Positions 15,785 to 25,500 are shown, counted from the stretch's first letter. The stretch: 64,000 nucleotides of DNA from Terrilactibacillus laevilacticus (GCF_006517395.1 NZ_VDCY01000002.1:186001-250000); one strand, 5' to 3'. Notes: a model not told the origin generated them from the sequence alone. Made by a program: numbers and translations.

Positions 15785-17230
15785 TTATTGATGACGCGTC
15801 AGATCACATTTATCTAATGGAATTAATCTTGTTTTGTTTTTCCATTTGTGCCCGAGCCATATAATCAAGAAAAGCGGAATCCCGATATACGCTGTTAATG
15901 CACCGATCCAATCGATTTGACCACCTGTAAAGGCTTGATAGTTTTGACCGATCGCCACAATCGCACAAATGATAAAGGCCAAGATCGGGCCAAATGGAAA
16001 CCATTTTGCTCGATATGGAAGGTCAGATAAGTTGCCACCTTGAGCTTTGTAGGCTCGTCTAAATCGATAGTGACTGATTGAAATACCAAGCCATGCAATG
16101 AAGCCAGACATTCCTGAGGCATTTAGCAGCCATGTATATACCACGCCATCTCCAAATAAAGAGGCAATAAAAGCAACCGCTCCTATCGCTGCAGTAGCAA
16201 GAAGGGCATATACTGGAATCCCTCTATGATTCACTTTAGCTAAAAATCTTGGTGCTTTCCCTTCTGCTGCCAGGGCATATAGCATACGTGTTGACGCATA
16301 AAGACCCGAATTTCCGGCAGAGATAACGGCCGTTAAGATGACTGCATTCATCACAGATGCCGCAATCGCAAGTCCTGCTTTTTTGAAAACAAGTGTAAAA
16401 GGACTGACCATTACACTACCTGATGAAAGTCTTGGATCTGCATATGGAAGGATCATCCCAATAACAAAAATGGCCACAATGTAAAATAAAATTATACGCC
16501 AGAAAATACTTTTCATCGCTTTTGGGACGTTTTTCTCTGGATGTTCACTTTCACCAGCTCCGACGCCAAGAAGTTCAGTTCCTTGGAATGAGTACCCTGC
16601 CAAGAGAAGAACACTAAACATCGCTAAAAAACCACCATGAAACGGTGCATCACCTTTAGTGAAATTTGAAAATCCTGCCGTGTGACCTTTCATAATGCCT
16701 AAAATCATTAAGAGACCAATGATAATAAAAATGATAACAGTAGCGACTTTTATTAGAGAAAACCAGTATTCGGATTCACCGTATCCTTTTACCGATAAGA
16801 TATTAAGCAAGACAATGAGTAAAAGAAATAGACCGCTCCACAAAAGGGATGAACTGTGCGGGAACCAATATTTCATGATAATGGTTGCTGCAGAGAGTTC
16901 CGCTGCAATCGTAATGGCCCAGTTGTACCAATAATTCCAGCCCAAAGCAAAGCCAAAGGAAGGATCAACAAAACGCGTGCCATACGTACTAAAGGATCCA
17001 CTATGTGGCATATAGGCCGCAAGTTCCCCTAAGCTGGTCATTAGAAAGTACACCATTAAACCAATAATGGCATAAGCAAGCAGTGCTCCGCCAGGTCCTG
17101 CGGTATAAATAGAATTCCCACTTGCTAGAAATAAACCTGTACCAATGGCGCCACCTAGCGCAATCATTGTTAAATGCCGTGATTTTAAACCACGTTTGAG
17201 ACCTGATGTCTCATTTGACTGAATAGACAT
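15785..17230 (-). CDS. lysP: Lysine-specific permease, LysP-type APC transporter
   Basis: 481 residues, twelve hydrophobic helices. LKSRHLTMIALGGAIGTGLF and the consensus loop GYSFQGTELLGVGAGESEHP are typical of the amino acid transporter (AAT) family that includes LysP. The specificity call rests on the lysine riboswitch and intrinsic terminator in its leader (17344-17578), which should shut off expression when lysine is plentiful. A weak GGAGGTAA SD lies about 10 nt before the ATG at 17230. Single-gene transcript. Confidence 0.88.
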   Translation of the reverse strand: MSIQSNETSGLKRGLKSRHLTMIALGGAIGTGLFLASGNSIYTAGPGGALLAYAIIGLMVYFLMTSLGELAAYMPHSGSFSTYGTRFVDPSFGFALGWNYWYNWAITIAAELSAATIIMKYWFPHSSSLLWSGLFLLLIVLLNILSVKGYGESEYWFSLIKVATVIIFIIIGLLMILGIMKGHTAGFSNFTKGDAPFHGGFLAMFSVLLLAGYSFQGTELLGVGAGESEHPEKNVPKAMKSIFWRIILFYIVAIFVIGMILPYADPRLSSGSVMVSPFTLVFKKAGLAIAASVMNAVILTAVISAGNSGLYASTRMLYALAAEGKAPRFLAKVNHRGIPVYALLATAAIGAVAFIASLFGDGVVYTWLLNASGMSGFIAWLGISISHYRFRRAYKAQGGNLSDLPYRAKWFPFGPILAFIICAIVAIGQNYQAFTGGQIDWIGALTAYIGIPLFLIIWLGHKWKNKTRLIPLDKCDLTRHQ

Positions 17231-17343
17231 GATGCTTTATTACCTCCAAAATTTTGGAAGAAAAAAGGGCAAAGCTTGCCAACCGGCAAACCTTGTTTAA
17301 GTAGACAAAACATGTCCACCATGCACTTATCTTCTTTAAGCAC

Positions 17344-17376
17344 AAAAAAACCGCATAGATGTTGTGTATCCAAGCG
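17344..17376 (-). terminator. Riboswitch-controlled intrinsic terminator
   Basis: CCGCTTGGAT...ATCTATGCGG (17376-17351) forms a 10-bp stem with one mismatch and is followed by T7 (17350-17344). It lies between the lysine aptamer and the permease SD, as expected for a transcriptional OFF switch. Confidence 0.8.
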
Positions 17377-17404
17377 GAAAAATGACCCTCTACCTCTTCC
17401 ATTT

Positions 17405-17578
17405 GATAGCACACCACATTACCCTTGTAATGTGACAGTTCTGCTCCTATTCGATAGCAGCCCCAACGAAGTGAGCTAGGAATCTCAGTTTCGTTTCGGC
17501 GATATATCCTTTCAAACAGATTCATAGATCTTCCTATGTCTCCTCTGTCCTACTCATAGATATCGCGACCTCTACCCC
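17405..17578 (-). promoter_or_regulatory. Lysine riboswitch (L-box)
   Basis: The minus-strand leader reads in order GGTAGAGGTCGCGA, TATGAGTAGG, TTTGAAAGG, TATCGCCGAAACGA, TTCGTTGGGGCTG, AACTGTCACATT and GTGTGCTATC. These match, block for block, the conserved elements of the B. subtilis lysC L-box, and the end GGTAG/CTATC pair closes P1. It is upstream of an AAT permease, a known class of L-box target. Confidence 0.92.
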
Positions 17579-17946
17579 ACCGTACGATGATGAGGATGTT
17601 GATATGCAATTATGATAACGTTCTTTAGTGTACAGGAAAAAGAAAGCATGATCAAGAGTAGCAACTGTGGCAATATCATCCAACCAGTTGATTTTCATTA
17701 TTTTGTCATAATTACACAATAATTTTTTTGATTTTTCCTTAATCATTAAGCAAGTTATCTTGAAAATGATCGTTATTTACCTCTCGCCTACATAGTAGAT
17801 TGACTCGGTGCATGTCCTACTTTATTCATCTGGACCATTTTTTATCTACTATCCGTTTACTCGGCTGAAACTCGATTGTTCGTCACTTTTGATCCGTTTA
17901 CTCGGCTGAGATTTTAATTTCTTAAGTTTTTCCATCATATGATCAA
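17579..17946. other. Upstream region of the lysine leader and recQ 3' flank
   Basis: Holds a probable -10 for the permease leader on the minus strand (CATAAT, about 17614-17609) without a clear -35, and a duplicated 18-mer (next entry). No gene is visible. Confidence 0.35.
17851..17909. repeat. 18-bp direct repeat, 41-bp period
   Basis: ATCCGTTTACTCGGCTGA occurs at 17851-17868 and 17892-17909. The 41-bp period equals the composite period of the array at 22334, and the spacer CTCGATTG..GTCACTTTTG resembles the 21-bp unit, so this may be a decayed member of that minisatellite family. Confidence 0.55.
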
Positions 17947-19731
17947 CTATAATGATACTTCTTTATTCCCTTGATATTCTGCAATTGCACGTAAAAAGAC
18001 TTCACCATATCGTTCGAGTTTTTGCTGACCGACACCTTTAATCATCAGAAATTCCATATCGGATGATGGGAGTTTCGCACACATATCACGCAACGATTGA
18101 TCAGAGAAAACAACATACGGTGGCACCATTTCTTTAGCCGCTAGCTGTTTTCGAATGTCGCGTAGTTTTTCAAACAAAGCATCGTCTACGGTGACTTTAA
18201 CAGCTTTGATATTTTCTTTTTTAAAGACTTTGCTTTCTCCTTTAAGCACACTGATCGCTTTTCGAGACAGCGAAAGTGTCGGATACGTTCCTCCGGAGGG
18301 GATTAGGTATTGGTCCGCCGTTAAAAAGTCAATAAAACTACTTACATCTTTCTGCGTCCGATCACGCATGATCGCATACGTCGATAATCGATCAAATCCA
18401 AAATCTTTAATGCGCTGATTCGTCGCTCCGGTTAAGATTTGTGCCACAAATGTTTTACCAAAGCGCTCACGAATGCGCTTGATGCAGGATAGAACCATTT
18501 GTGCTTCGCGAGTGACATCTTGCCGTTTGCGGTCATCCTTACAGTTCCCGCAACGTTCACATCGTTCAGACGATTGATCCCCAAAGTATTCAAGTATATA
18601 AGATTGTAAGCAATCCTCCGTATGACAATAACTAATCATTCGCTCAAGTTTGTGATATTCGTCTTTTTTTAAAACATCATCCATTTCAGATTGATCGATA
18701 AAGAATTTTTGCAATTGAATATCTTCTGGGGCAAATAGCAGGATGCAGTCTCCCCGTTCACCATCACGACCCGCACGCCCGGCTTCTTGATAGTAGGCTT
18801 CAATGTTTCGAGGCATATTATAATGCATAACGTAGCGTACATTCGATTTATTAATTCCCATACCAAAGGCATTTGTAGCCACAAGTACGGTCACATCATC
18901 ATATAGAAATTGCTCTTGATTCTTCTGTCTGTCCTCTTCAGACATCCCTGCATGATATTTTCCGACCTGAATGCCTTCTTTTTTTAAAAAATGGTGAAGG
19001 TTGTCCACTTCTTTTCGAGTGGCAGCATAGATAATGCCGGGTTGATCTTTATTTTTTCTCACATATTCATTTATAAAAACACGTCTGCTTTGCCCTTTAA
19101 TGACTTGAAAGTACAAATTATCCCGTGCAAAACCTGTTAGAATAACTTCTTTTCTTCCAATCTTTAATAGGTCGCAGATATCCGCTGTCACCCTCGGTGT
19201 TGCGGTAGCTGTCAAAGCGACAACGGTTGGGCGCACGGCGCAGCTCTCAATCATATTAATGATTAACCGATAGCTTGGCCTAAAGTCGTGTCCCCATTGA
19301 GAAATACAATGCGCTTCATCTATTGCAACTAAGGAAATATTAAGTTGAAGGAGGCGATTTAAAAAAGAAGGAACTTCTAATCTCTCAGGAGCGACATACA
19401 ATAATTTATACCGACCATCTGATACACCCCTCAGGCGCTTCCAAGCCTCATCACTTGTGAGAGAACTATTAATAAACGTCGCCGATACCCCTTGTTTTTC
19501 AAGCGCATCGACTTGATCTTTCATAAGTGAGATGAGGGGAGAAATCACTAAGGTAATCCCTGGCAACATTAAGGCTGGAATTTGATAACAAACGGATTTC
19601 CCACCACCCGTTGGCATTATTCCTACTGTGTCTTGCTGATTAAGTAAGCGACTAATGATCTCTGCTTGCCCACTGCGAAATGAATCATAACCAAAATATT
19701 TTTTTAATAAACCTTGTGCTTCTTGAAGCAT
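17947..19731 (-). CDS. recQ: ATP-dependent DNA helicase RecQ
   Basis: 594 residues from the ATG at 19731. AAGGATGA is placed for this start, and MLQEAQGLLKKYFGYDSFRS matches the family N-terminus, so the longer frame to 19755 is not preferred. Superfamily 2 helicase motifs include MPTGGGKSVCYQ (Walker A), DEAHCISQWGHDF, ATATPRV and QEAGRAGRDG. A zinc-binding Cys cluster (CHTEDC...CERCGNC), a winged helix and a C-terminal HRDC domain follow. Acts in recombination and fork repair. Confidence 0.95.
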   Translation of the reverse strand: MLQEAQGLLKKYFGYDSFRSGQAEIISRLLNQQDTVGIMPTGGGKSVCYQIPALMLPGITLVISPLISLMKDQVDALEKQGVSATFINSSLTSDEAWKRLRGVSDGRYKLLYVAPERLEVPSFLNRLLQLNISLVAIDEAHCISQWGHDFRPSYRLIINMIESCAVRPTVVALTATATPRVTADICDLLKIGRKEVILTGFARDNLYFQVIKGQSRRVFINEYVRKNKDQPGIIYAATRKEVDNLHHFLKKEGIQVGKYHAGMSEEDRQKNQEQFLYDDVTVLVATNAFGMGINKSNVRYVMHYNMPRNIEAYYQEAGRAGRDGERGDCILLFAPEDIQLQKFFIDQSEMDDVLKKDEYHKLERMISYCHTEDCLQSYILEYFGDQSSERCERCGNCKDDRKRQDVTREAQMVLSCIKRIRERFGKTFVAQILTGATNQRIKDFGFDRLSTYAIMRDRTQKDVSSFIDFLTADQYLIPSGGTYPTLSLSRKAISVLKGESKVFKKENIKAVKVTVDDALFEKLRDIRKQLAAKEMVPPYVVFSDQSLRDMCAKLPSSDMEFLMIKGVGQQKLERYGEVFLRAIAEYQGNKEVSL

Positions 19732-19922
19732 GCATGGGTCATCCTTCCCTACCATAAGTCAATCTATGTTTACGAGATCTTTTTCATTCGATAGTCTTAT
19801 CTTAACGCAGGAGTTGACTTTATTTCTACCATTTTATTAAAAAAACAGTGGATAGGAATGGACGCCTTGAATAGACATAAACTGTTAACTTTCAAATAAG
19901 ATTTGTTCTTTTTTACACTTTA

Positions 19923-19989
19923 AGAAAGTATAAGTGCAACTAGGCCTCTGTCTTCGCCTTTGGCCCCGCAATCGGCAAGTTTTCTTTAT
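19923..19989 (+). repeat. Dispersed repeat B, copy 2
   Basis: AGAAAGTATAAGTGCAACTA...GGCCTCTGTCTTCGCC...GGCAAGTTTTCTTTATA. Nearly identical to copy 3, 100 bp away. TATACTGAT at its end pairs with ATCAGTATA at the start of copy 3. Confidence 0.8.
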
Positions 19990-20020
19990 ACTGATTTTTA
20001 TTTGTATATTTTGGTTATCA

Positions 20021-20081
20021 GTATAAGTGCAACTAAGCCTCTGTCTTCGCCTTTGGCTCGCCAATCGGCAAGTTTTCTTTA
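20021..20081 (+). repeat. Dispersed repeat B, copy 3
   Basis: Same orientation as copy 2. Its right end stops exactly at the stop codon of the isochorismatase-like gene, so it could serve as that gene's 3' structure. Confidence 0.8.
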
Positions 20082-20657
20082 TTAAATGCCTTTTTCTTTA
20101 TTTTTAAGATTTAATTCTTTTTGAGGAGATATGTTCGCTTTCAAGACATTTTTCATCATTTTTAAAGCATAATCATTGTCTTCCTTCACATTGGAAGCAC
20201 AGCAATCTTGGGGGATGAAAAGCTTATAGTCTCGCATATAAGCATCATTAGCTGTGAATAAAACACAGATATTCCCAGCAACACCCATGAGGATCAGTGT
20301 TTCTACACCTAAATGCATAAGCAACGGTTCAAGTGGCGTTGCAAAAAAACCAGAATGTTTTGGTTTGAAGACAAAGTAATCGTCATCATCTGGGACCAGT
20401 GGCTTGATAATATCTTTAGCCTTTCCCTTCATAGCTTTAGATACAATGGCATGAACATCCGATTTCCAAAGATCGTAATGATCATTGATATAAATGATGG
20501 GAATGTGTTCTTGTTTACAACGCTGTTTTAATTCAACCATATTATGTATTTTATATTTGAGCTCATGAATGAGAAGATCCGCTTCTGGAAAGTCCATGTT
20601 GTTCATCATATCAATAATTAAAAGGGCGACGGATTGATTTAATTGTTTATCTTTCAT
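20082..20657 (-). CDS. Isochorismatase-family cysteine hydrolase
   Basis: 191 residues. The family catalytic triad is visible: Asp16 in ALLIIDMMNN, Lys in the FKPKHSGFFATPL segment and Cys in MGVAGNICVLFTANDA. Such enzymes hydrolyse amides or related bonds (nicotinamide, isochorismate, ureido compounds); the substrate is not readable. SD weak (GAGATGATG). Alone, bounded downstream by repeat B. Confidence 0.85.
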   Translation of the reverse strand: MKDKQLNQSVALLIIDMMNNMDFPEADLLIHELKYKIHNMVELKQRCKQEHIPIIYINDHYDLWKSDVHAIVSKAMKGKAKDIIKPLVPDDDDYFVFKPKHSGFFATPLEPLLMHLGVETLILMGVAGNICVLFTANDAYMRDYKLFIPQDCCASNVKEDNDYALKMMKNVLKANISPQKELNLKNKEKGI

Positions 20658-20965
20658 AATGATTCATCATCTCTATCATTCCTTCTTATAACTTTTAATA
20701 GCTATATCCTTATCTCATTTATTTCATTCTGACTGTTTATAAAAAATTGGGTTAAACTTGGGGTTTTTCTAAAGAGCTGTGGCCAGTTTCACAAAAACAC
20801 CCTTAATTATTTGGGAGTTGGAAGATGACATTGTTTTTAAAAGGGCAGTTTTAGCACATATTTTATGGTAAATAAACCCTATGGTCTTTTTGACTTTATT
20901 TTCTAGTTTAAATGTATTAATATAATTAATGCACACTAATTTTATAGGAATAAGAGGTGTAATAC
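20658..20965. other. Intergenic region between the isochorismatase-like and YeeE genes
   Basis: AT-rich. A TATAAT at 20921-20926 lies 40 nt before the YeeE start and may be its -10, without a clear -35. A 69-codon minus-strand frame (20769-20978) has no SD and is not credible. Confidence 0.4.
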
Positions 20966-22231
20966 ATGTCTTCATCATCAGCTTCTACTGCTTTGTCAAA
21001 AGACAATGTAAATAAAAAAGTCAAATCGCAAATCGTACCTCTTGGTTCTCCTCAAACTTGGCTTGTTATAAGCGCTGTGATTATAGCTATCATCCTAAGT
21101 ATTGCCAGCATTTCAATTGGGGGAATTAAGCAGGGCATCCTTTTGTGGATAGGATTGCTATTAGGCGTTACTCTTTTTCACGCAAGATTCGGTTTTACAT
21201 CTGCGTTCAGACGATTCACATCTGTCGGAAATGGAGAAGCGATCCGAGCTCATATGCTGATGCTTGCGGTTGCTAGTACATTATTCGCCATTATTTTTTC
21301 TGTAAATACCACTCTATTTGGAGCAAAACCGACACCTAACTTAGATCCTGTCGGCACAAGTCTCATTGTTGGATCTTTTCTTTTTGGTATTGGGATGCAG
21401 CTTGGCGGCGGTTGTGCATCAGGTACCTTGTACGCTGTCGGTGGCGGACGTACGGAAATGTTTTTTACTTTAATCGCATTTATTGTTGGTTCCGTCATTG
21501 GTGCTTGGCATTTTGACTTTTGGATTAATCAAATGCCATCCTTTAAACCCTTTTCTTTAGCAACAAGTACGGGACTCGGCTGGTTAGGCGGTTGGGTGCT
21601 TCAAATGATCATTTTTGGTTTTATTACTTGGATGACGTTTGTCGTTGAGAAAAGAAGGAAAGCGCCAAAAATGGCGTCTCTACCAACAACTACAGGCTGG
21701 AAGCGGATCTTCAGAGGTTCATGGCCTCTTTTAACGGCTGCTGTTGTTCTTGCAGTGCTTAATGCGGCTACATTATTTGTCAAAGGAAGCCCATGGGGCA
21801 TCACCTCTGGTTTTGCTTTATGGGGTTCTAAAGCTGCTAGTGCCTTAGGAATTAATGTGGAAAATTGGGCGTATTGGTCAGGACCAAAAGCTGCTGCCCT
21901 CCATCAATCTGTTTTCACTGATGGAACAAGCGTGATGGACTTTGGCTTGATCATTGGTGCCTTTGTTGCCTCAACTCTTGGCGGACTATTCGTACTCAAA
22001 AAAATCCCAGCTAAACGATTAGCCGCTGCGATTATTGGCGGATTATTGATGGGATACGGCGCCCGCCTTGGCTTCGGATGTAATATCGGTGCCTATTTCA
22101 GCGGAATCGCTTCATTCAGCCTTCATGGCTACGTTTGGGCGATCATGGCCATGCTTGGTACCTATGTGGCATTGTACTTACGCCCATTGTTTGGCATGTC
22201 CGTCCCGAAATCAAGCGACCATTTTTGTTAA
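20966..22231 (+). CDS. YeeE/YedE-family sulfur-compound transporter
   Basis: 421 residues in two homologous membrane halves, each carrying the conserved Gly-Cys signature: GMQLGGGCASGTLYAVGGG and GARLGFGCNIGAYFSGI. In YeeE/TsuA such cysteines relay thiosulfate across the membrane; in other members selenium or sulfur compounds are suspected. AGAGGTG SD before the ATG at 20966. No TusA-like (TsuB) partner is adjacent, so the exact substrate is uncertain. Confidence 0.88.
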   Translation: MSSSSASTALSKDNVNKKVKSQIVPLGSPQTWLVISAVIIAIILSIASISIGGIKQGILLWIGLLLGVTLFHARFGFTSAFRRFTSVGNGEAIRAHMLMLAVASTLFAIIFSVNTTLFGAKPTPNLDPVGTSLIVGSFLFGIGMQLGGGCASGTLYAVGGGRTEMFFTLIAFIVGSVIGAWHFDFWINQMPSFKPFSLATSTGLGWLGGWVLQMIIFGFITWMTFVVEKRRKAPKMASLPTTTGWKRIFRGSWPLLTAAVVLAVLNAATLFVKGSPWGITSGFALWGSKAASALGINVENWAYWSGPKAAALHQSVFTDGTSVMDFGLIIGAFVASTLGGLFVLKKIPAKRLAAAIIGGLLMGYGARLGFGCNIGAYFSGIASFSLHGYVWAIMAMLGTYVALYLRPLFGMSVPKSSDHFC

Positions 22232-22242
22232 CATCTGAAAAA

Positions 22243-22286
22243 TAGGAGCTATACCTTACATTGATGAAGGTATGGCTCTTTTTTCT
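22243..22286 (+). terminator. Terminator of the YeeE-family gene
   Basis: GGAGCTATACCTT pairs with AAGGTATGGCTC and is followed by TTTTTT. Confidence 0.85.
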
Positions 22287-22333
22287 TATAAGGTTAAGGG
22301 TCGACTGGAATGATAGTGCTACTTCGAAACTTG

Positions 22334-22612
22334 ATCGAACGACTTAAGGACGGAATTGAGCGACTTCGAACCTTAATTGAGCTACCTCAAACATAATTGA
22401 GCCACTTTGAACCTTAATTGAGCTACCTCAAACGTAATTGAGCGACTTTGAACCTTAATTGAGCTACCTCAAGCTTAATTGAGCGACTTCGAACCTTAAT
22501 TGAGCTACCTCAAACATAATTGAGCCACTTTGAACCTTAATTGAGCTACCTCAAGCTTAATTGAGCGACTTTGAACCTTAATTGAGCTACCTCAAACGTA
22601 ATTGAGCGACTT
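22334..22612. repeat. 21-bp tandem repeat array 2 (41-bp composite units)
   Basis: ATTGAG cores at 22355, 22376, 22396, 22417, 22437, 22458, 22478 and onward alternate 21- and 20-bp steps. ATTGAGCGACTTCGAACCTT alternates with ATTGAGCTACCTCAAACATA over about 6.5 composite units, with degenerate units at the left edge. It fills the gap between the YeeE terminator and the alcohol dehydrogenase gene. Composition and phase match arrays 1 and 3. Confidence 0.9.
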
Positions 22613-22742
22613 CATACCATTTACTAATTCCGGGTGGTGACAGTAGATTACGGAACAACAGGCACGCAATTTGACCTGTGAAGCCGTTTTATGCCATTCT
22701 AAATATAGCTTCACTAAATTCAATTACATATGAGGTGATATA

Positions 22743-23906
22743 ATGGAAAATTTCACGTTTTATAATCCAACAAAATTAATTTTTGGCAAAGGTCAAGTGG
22801 AACAATTAAAAAGCCTCATTCCAGATTACGGGAAAAAAATATTACTCGTTTATGGCGGAGGAAGTATTAAACGGTCTGGTCTCTACGATCAGGTGATTGG
22901 TTTATTAAATAGTATAAATGTTGAACTCTTTGAGCTCTCTGGTGTTGAACCTAATCCAAGATTAACCACGGTAAAAAGAGGCGTCGACATTTGTAAAAAA
23001 GAAGGCATCGAGTTCTTGCTTGCTGTTGGTGGAGGAAGCGTGATTGATTGTACTAAAGCCATTGCTGCAGGTGCCAAATATGACGGAGACCCTTGGGATT
23101 TTGTCACGAAAAAACATCAAGTAACGGAAGCCTTACCATTTGGTACTATTCTCACCCTTGCAGCAACAGGTTCTGAAATGAATGCTGGTTCTGTCATTAC
23201 CAATTGGGAAACAAATGAAAAATATGGTTGGGGTAGCCCTGTGACTTATCCTCAATTCTCTATTTTAGACCCCGTCAATACGTTCACAGTACCGAAAAAT
23301 CAAACGATTTATGGTATTGTCGATATGATGTCTCACGTCTTTGAACACTATTTCCATCCAGCTAAACATACCCCACTTCAAGATCGTTTCTGTGAGTCCA
23401 TTTTAAGAACCGTGATGGAAGAAGGACCAAAACTGGTTAACGACTTAGAGAATTACGACTTACGAGAAACCATTCTTTATTGCGGAACAATGGCGCTTAA
23501 CGGTATGGTGTCAATGGGTTACCAAGGTGATTGGGCTACTCATAATATTGAACACTCTGTTTCAGCCGTCTATGACATTCCACATGGCGGTGGGCTTGCT
23601 ATCATCTTCCCAAATTGGATGAAACACAACTTAGACGTAAATGTGGATCGATTCAAACAGCTCGCTGTTCGTGTATTTGATGTTGATCCTTCAGGAAAAT
23701 CCGATCGTGATGTTGCTCTTGAAGGAATTGCAAAACTTCGCGAGTTTTGGAATCGTATAGGTGCTCCAAGTGCACTTAAAGATTATGAAATTGGTGATGA
23801 TAAAATTGATCTGATGGCGGATAAGTCCGTGATTAATGGTGAATTTGGCCAATTCAAAAAGTTAAATAAAGAAGATGTTGTCTCGATTTTAACAGCGTCT
23901 CTCTAA
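22743..23906 (+). CDS. Iron-containing alcohol dehydrogenase (YugJ/butanol dehydrogenase-like)
   Basis: 387 residues, the size of B. subtilis YugJ. The NAD(P) site [13 protein letters not shown] and the metal ligands Asp194 and His198 ([12 protein letters not shown]), His267 and His281 ([11 protein letters not shown]) are in place. It probably interconverts aldehydes and alcohols with NADPH or NADH. GAGGTGATATA SD before the ATG at 22743. Confidence 0.92.
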   Translation: MENFTFYNPTKLIFGKGQVEQLKSLIPDYGKKILLVYGGGSIKRSGLYDQVIGLLNSINVELFELSGVEPNPRLTTVKRGVDICKKEGIEFLLAVGGGSVIDCTKAIAAGAKYDGDPWDFVTKKHQVTEALPFGTILTLAATGSEMNAGSVITNWETNEKYGWGSPVTYPQFSILDPVNTFTVPKNQTIYGIVDMMSHVFEHYFHPAKHTPLQDRFCESILRTVMEEGPKLVNDLENYDLRETILYCGTMALNGMVSMGYQGDWATHNIEHSVSAVYDIPHGGGLAIIFPNWMKHNLDVNVDRFKQLAVRVFDVDPSGKSDRDVALEGIAKLREFWNRIGAPSALKDYEIGDDKIDLMADKSVINGEFGQFKKLNKEDVVSILTASL

Positions 23907-23923
23907 TAAATGGATCATTTGAA

Positions 23924-23993
23924 AAGGTAGCGGCTGTCCGCTGCCTTATAAAAAGCCACATGCCAAATTTTTTACTTTTTGGCTTGTGGCTTT
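23924..23993. terminator. Double hairpin between adh and the GNAT gene
   Basis: A first stem AAGGTAGCGG/CCGCTGCCTT (23924-23947) is followed by AAAGCCACATGCCAAA/TTTGGCTTGTGGCTTT (23952-23993). The second stem is bounded by A and T runs and suits both convergent genes. Confidence 0.8.
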
Positions 23994-24004
23994 AAATATT
24001 AATA

Positions 24005-24526
24005 TTACTTCCCTGCTTTACTCGCGACCTTCATATTCTTTTCAAAGCAAACAAATGGATGTTCTTTTCCTAAGTCCATTTCTCCACGCAATTCATAGCC
24101 TGTTTTTTCATAAAGTTTTACAGCCCCGACATTGATTTTATATGTATCTAACCGAATTTGGTTGTATCCATGTTCGTGTGCAAAATCTTCAGCAAAGGCT
24201 AAGAGTTTTTTTGCAAGTCCTTTCCCTCTTGCTTCCGGATGAACAACAAGCCGGTGAATAATTAACGAGGGACCGTCGGTATAGTTCCATGGGATCTTTT
24301 CGGTTTCTTTATCATGATCTTCATTCAGTACGATCGCAGCCAAGTATGTGTCGTCCTCAGTATAAACGTATAATTCTTCATTCTCTATATCTTCAACTAA
24401 TTGATCATGACTTGGATATTTTTCATCCCATTGATCAATTCCTTGGTCTTTCATGATTTTTACAGCTTGTTCGTACATGGAAAAGATCGCCTCTGATTCT
24501 GATAATTTGGCTTTATGCATTGTCAT
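24005..24526 (-). CDS. GNAT-family N-acetyltransferase
   Basis: 173 residues. Acetyl-CoA motif VVHPEARGKGLAKKLLAFAE followed by IRLDTYKINVGAVKLYEKTG, typical of GNAT enzymes. GGAGGG precedes the ATG at 24526 at a rather long 10-11 nt. A perfect 18-bp palindrome lies just upstream. Acceptor unknown. Confidence 0.88.
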   Translation of the reverse strand: MTMHKAKLSESEAIFSMYEQAVKIMKDQGIDQWDEKYPSHDQLVEDIENEELYVYTEDDTYLAAIVLNEDHDKETEKIPWNYTDGPSLIIHRLVVHPEARGKGLAKKLLAFAEDFAHEHGYNQIRLDTYKINVGAVKLYEKTGYELRGEMDLGKEHPFVCFEKNMKVASKAGK

Positions 24527-24556
24527 TCTCTATTGACCCTCCATTTTAAGATAAGA

Positions 24557-24574
24557 TTGTGATAACTATCACAA
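24557..24574. promoter_or_regulatory. CRP/FNR-type palindromic site
   Basis: TTGTGATA-AC-TATCACAA is a perfect palindrome and fits TGTGA-N6-TCACA, the consensus used by CRP/FNR regulators including Bacillus Fnr. It lies 31 bp from the GNAT start codon and about 300 bp upstream of the Hsp20 gene. Confidence 0.55.
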
Positions 24575-24871
24575 AACAATGAAAGTTTATCATAACATAA
24601 GGTTAGACGCGCTCACAAATATTATCATTAGTTTGGTACACTTTTTCTAAAAACATACAGCCTTATGCGTATTTGTACCCTTTTATTTAGATGTTTAATC
24701 CCTCTTTTCGTCGTTTTTTGCATCCAATGATTCATCCATCTGTTTCTTCTTTTTATTTTTTTATTTCAATTACATTTGGTGTCACAAGCCTTAATAGAAA
24801 GTCATAAATTATTAGTGGAGCGGGCTATTTTGTATGTCCGAGCACTATTTTTAAAAAGGAGTAAAAGGATC
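24575..24871. other. Upstream region of the Hsp20 gene
   Basis: AT-rich. CATAACATA (24591-24599) matches a sigma-K -10, but an AC -35 is off by one base (18-bp spacing) and the site is far from the gene. I see no CIRCE element or sigma-B promoter. Confidence 0.35.
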
Positions 24872-25369
24872 ATGGATGAACAAAATAAAGAACCTGAAAA
24901 TAAATTAAGAAAACTTCCGCCAAAACCATTCAATTTTGGTCACGGACTCCTTGGCCAAATGGATGAGTTCTTTAAAAGTGAGTCTTATCGTGGTATTTTG
25001 GATTCCATTGATTCATTTTTTCAAAGTTCTTCATTGCAAGGTTATTCTTTTCCTGTAGATGTTTATGAAACGGAGTCTGAGTGGGTGGTTGATGCAGATC
25101 TTCCAGGTGTTGAGCGTCAGAATATCCATATTGAAATGTTAGGAGATCACCTCCGAATTTCAGTTGTACAAAAAGAAGAAACAAACGCCAATCATGATGC
25201 CGAGCATTATTATTATCATGAAAGACGCATGCAGCAATCTTCTCGAACAATATATTTACCTTATACCATTGTTAAACAACGGACGAAAGCGACGTTCAAA
25301 AATGGAAAGCTTCAAATTAGAGGACCGAAATATCCAAAAACGAATAATACATTGTCAATTGAAGACTAG
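24872..25369 (+). CDS. Small heat-shock protein (Hsp20/alpha-crystallin)
   Basis: 165 residues from the ATG at 24872 (AAGGAG and AAAGGAT upstream); the frame extends to 24776 without an SD. The alpha-crystallin domain spans about 60-160: FPVDVYETESEWVVDADLPG, then a beta-sandwich ending TKATFKNGKLQIRGPK. It is a holdase chaperone; Bacilli also place such proteins in the spore coat (CotM, CotP), which cannot be decided here. Confidence 0.88.
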   Translation: MDEQNKEPENKLRKLPPKPFNFGHGLLGQMDEFFKSESYRGILDSIDSFFQSSSLQGYSFPVDVYETESEWVVDADLPGVERQNIHIEMLGDHLRISVVQKEETNANHDAEHYYYHERRMQQSSRTIYLPYTIVKQRTKATFKNGKLQIRGPKYPKTNNTLSIED

Positions 25370-25404
25370 AGGGCATTAGGTTTACCTAATCCCTCTAGTC
25401 TTTA
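25364..25404. terminator. Terminator overlapping the Hsp20 stop codon
   Basis: GACTAGAGGG pairs with CCCTCTAGTC, with an inner ATTAGG/CCTAAT stem. The Hsp20 stop codon lies in the left arm. The T tract is short (TTTAT). Confidence 0.65.
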
Positions 25405-25500
25405 TCCCGTTAAACTATAGCAGAGCAGGTCTCTATCTCTAAGATTCACAGGACAACTTGTCCAATTGGTTTAGCTAATAATCTGTAGGGAAGTATCACT

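Noticed and set aside
20769-20978. Minus-strand 69-codon frame upstream of the YeeE gene
   Set aside because: Overlaps the YeeE start and promoter region and has no SD or recognisable motif.
24591-24599. CATAACATA as a sigma-K promoter for the Hsp20 gene
   Set aside because: The -35 AC is 18 bp away and the site is about 270 bp from the start codon.
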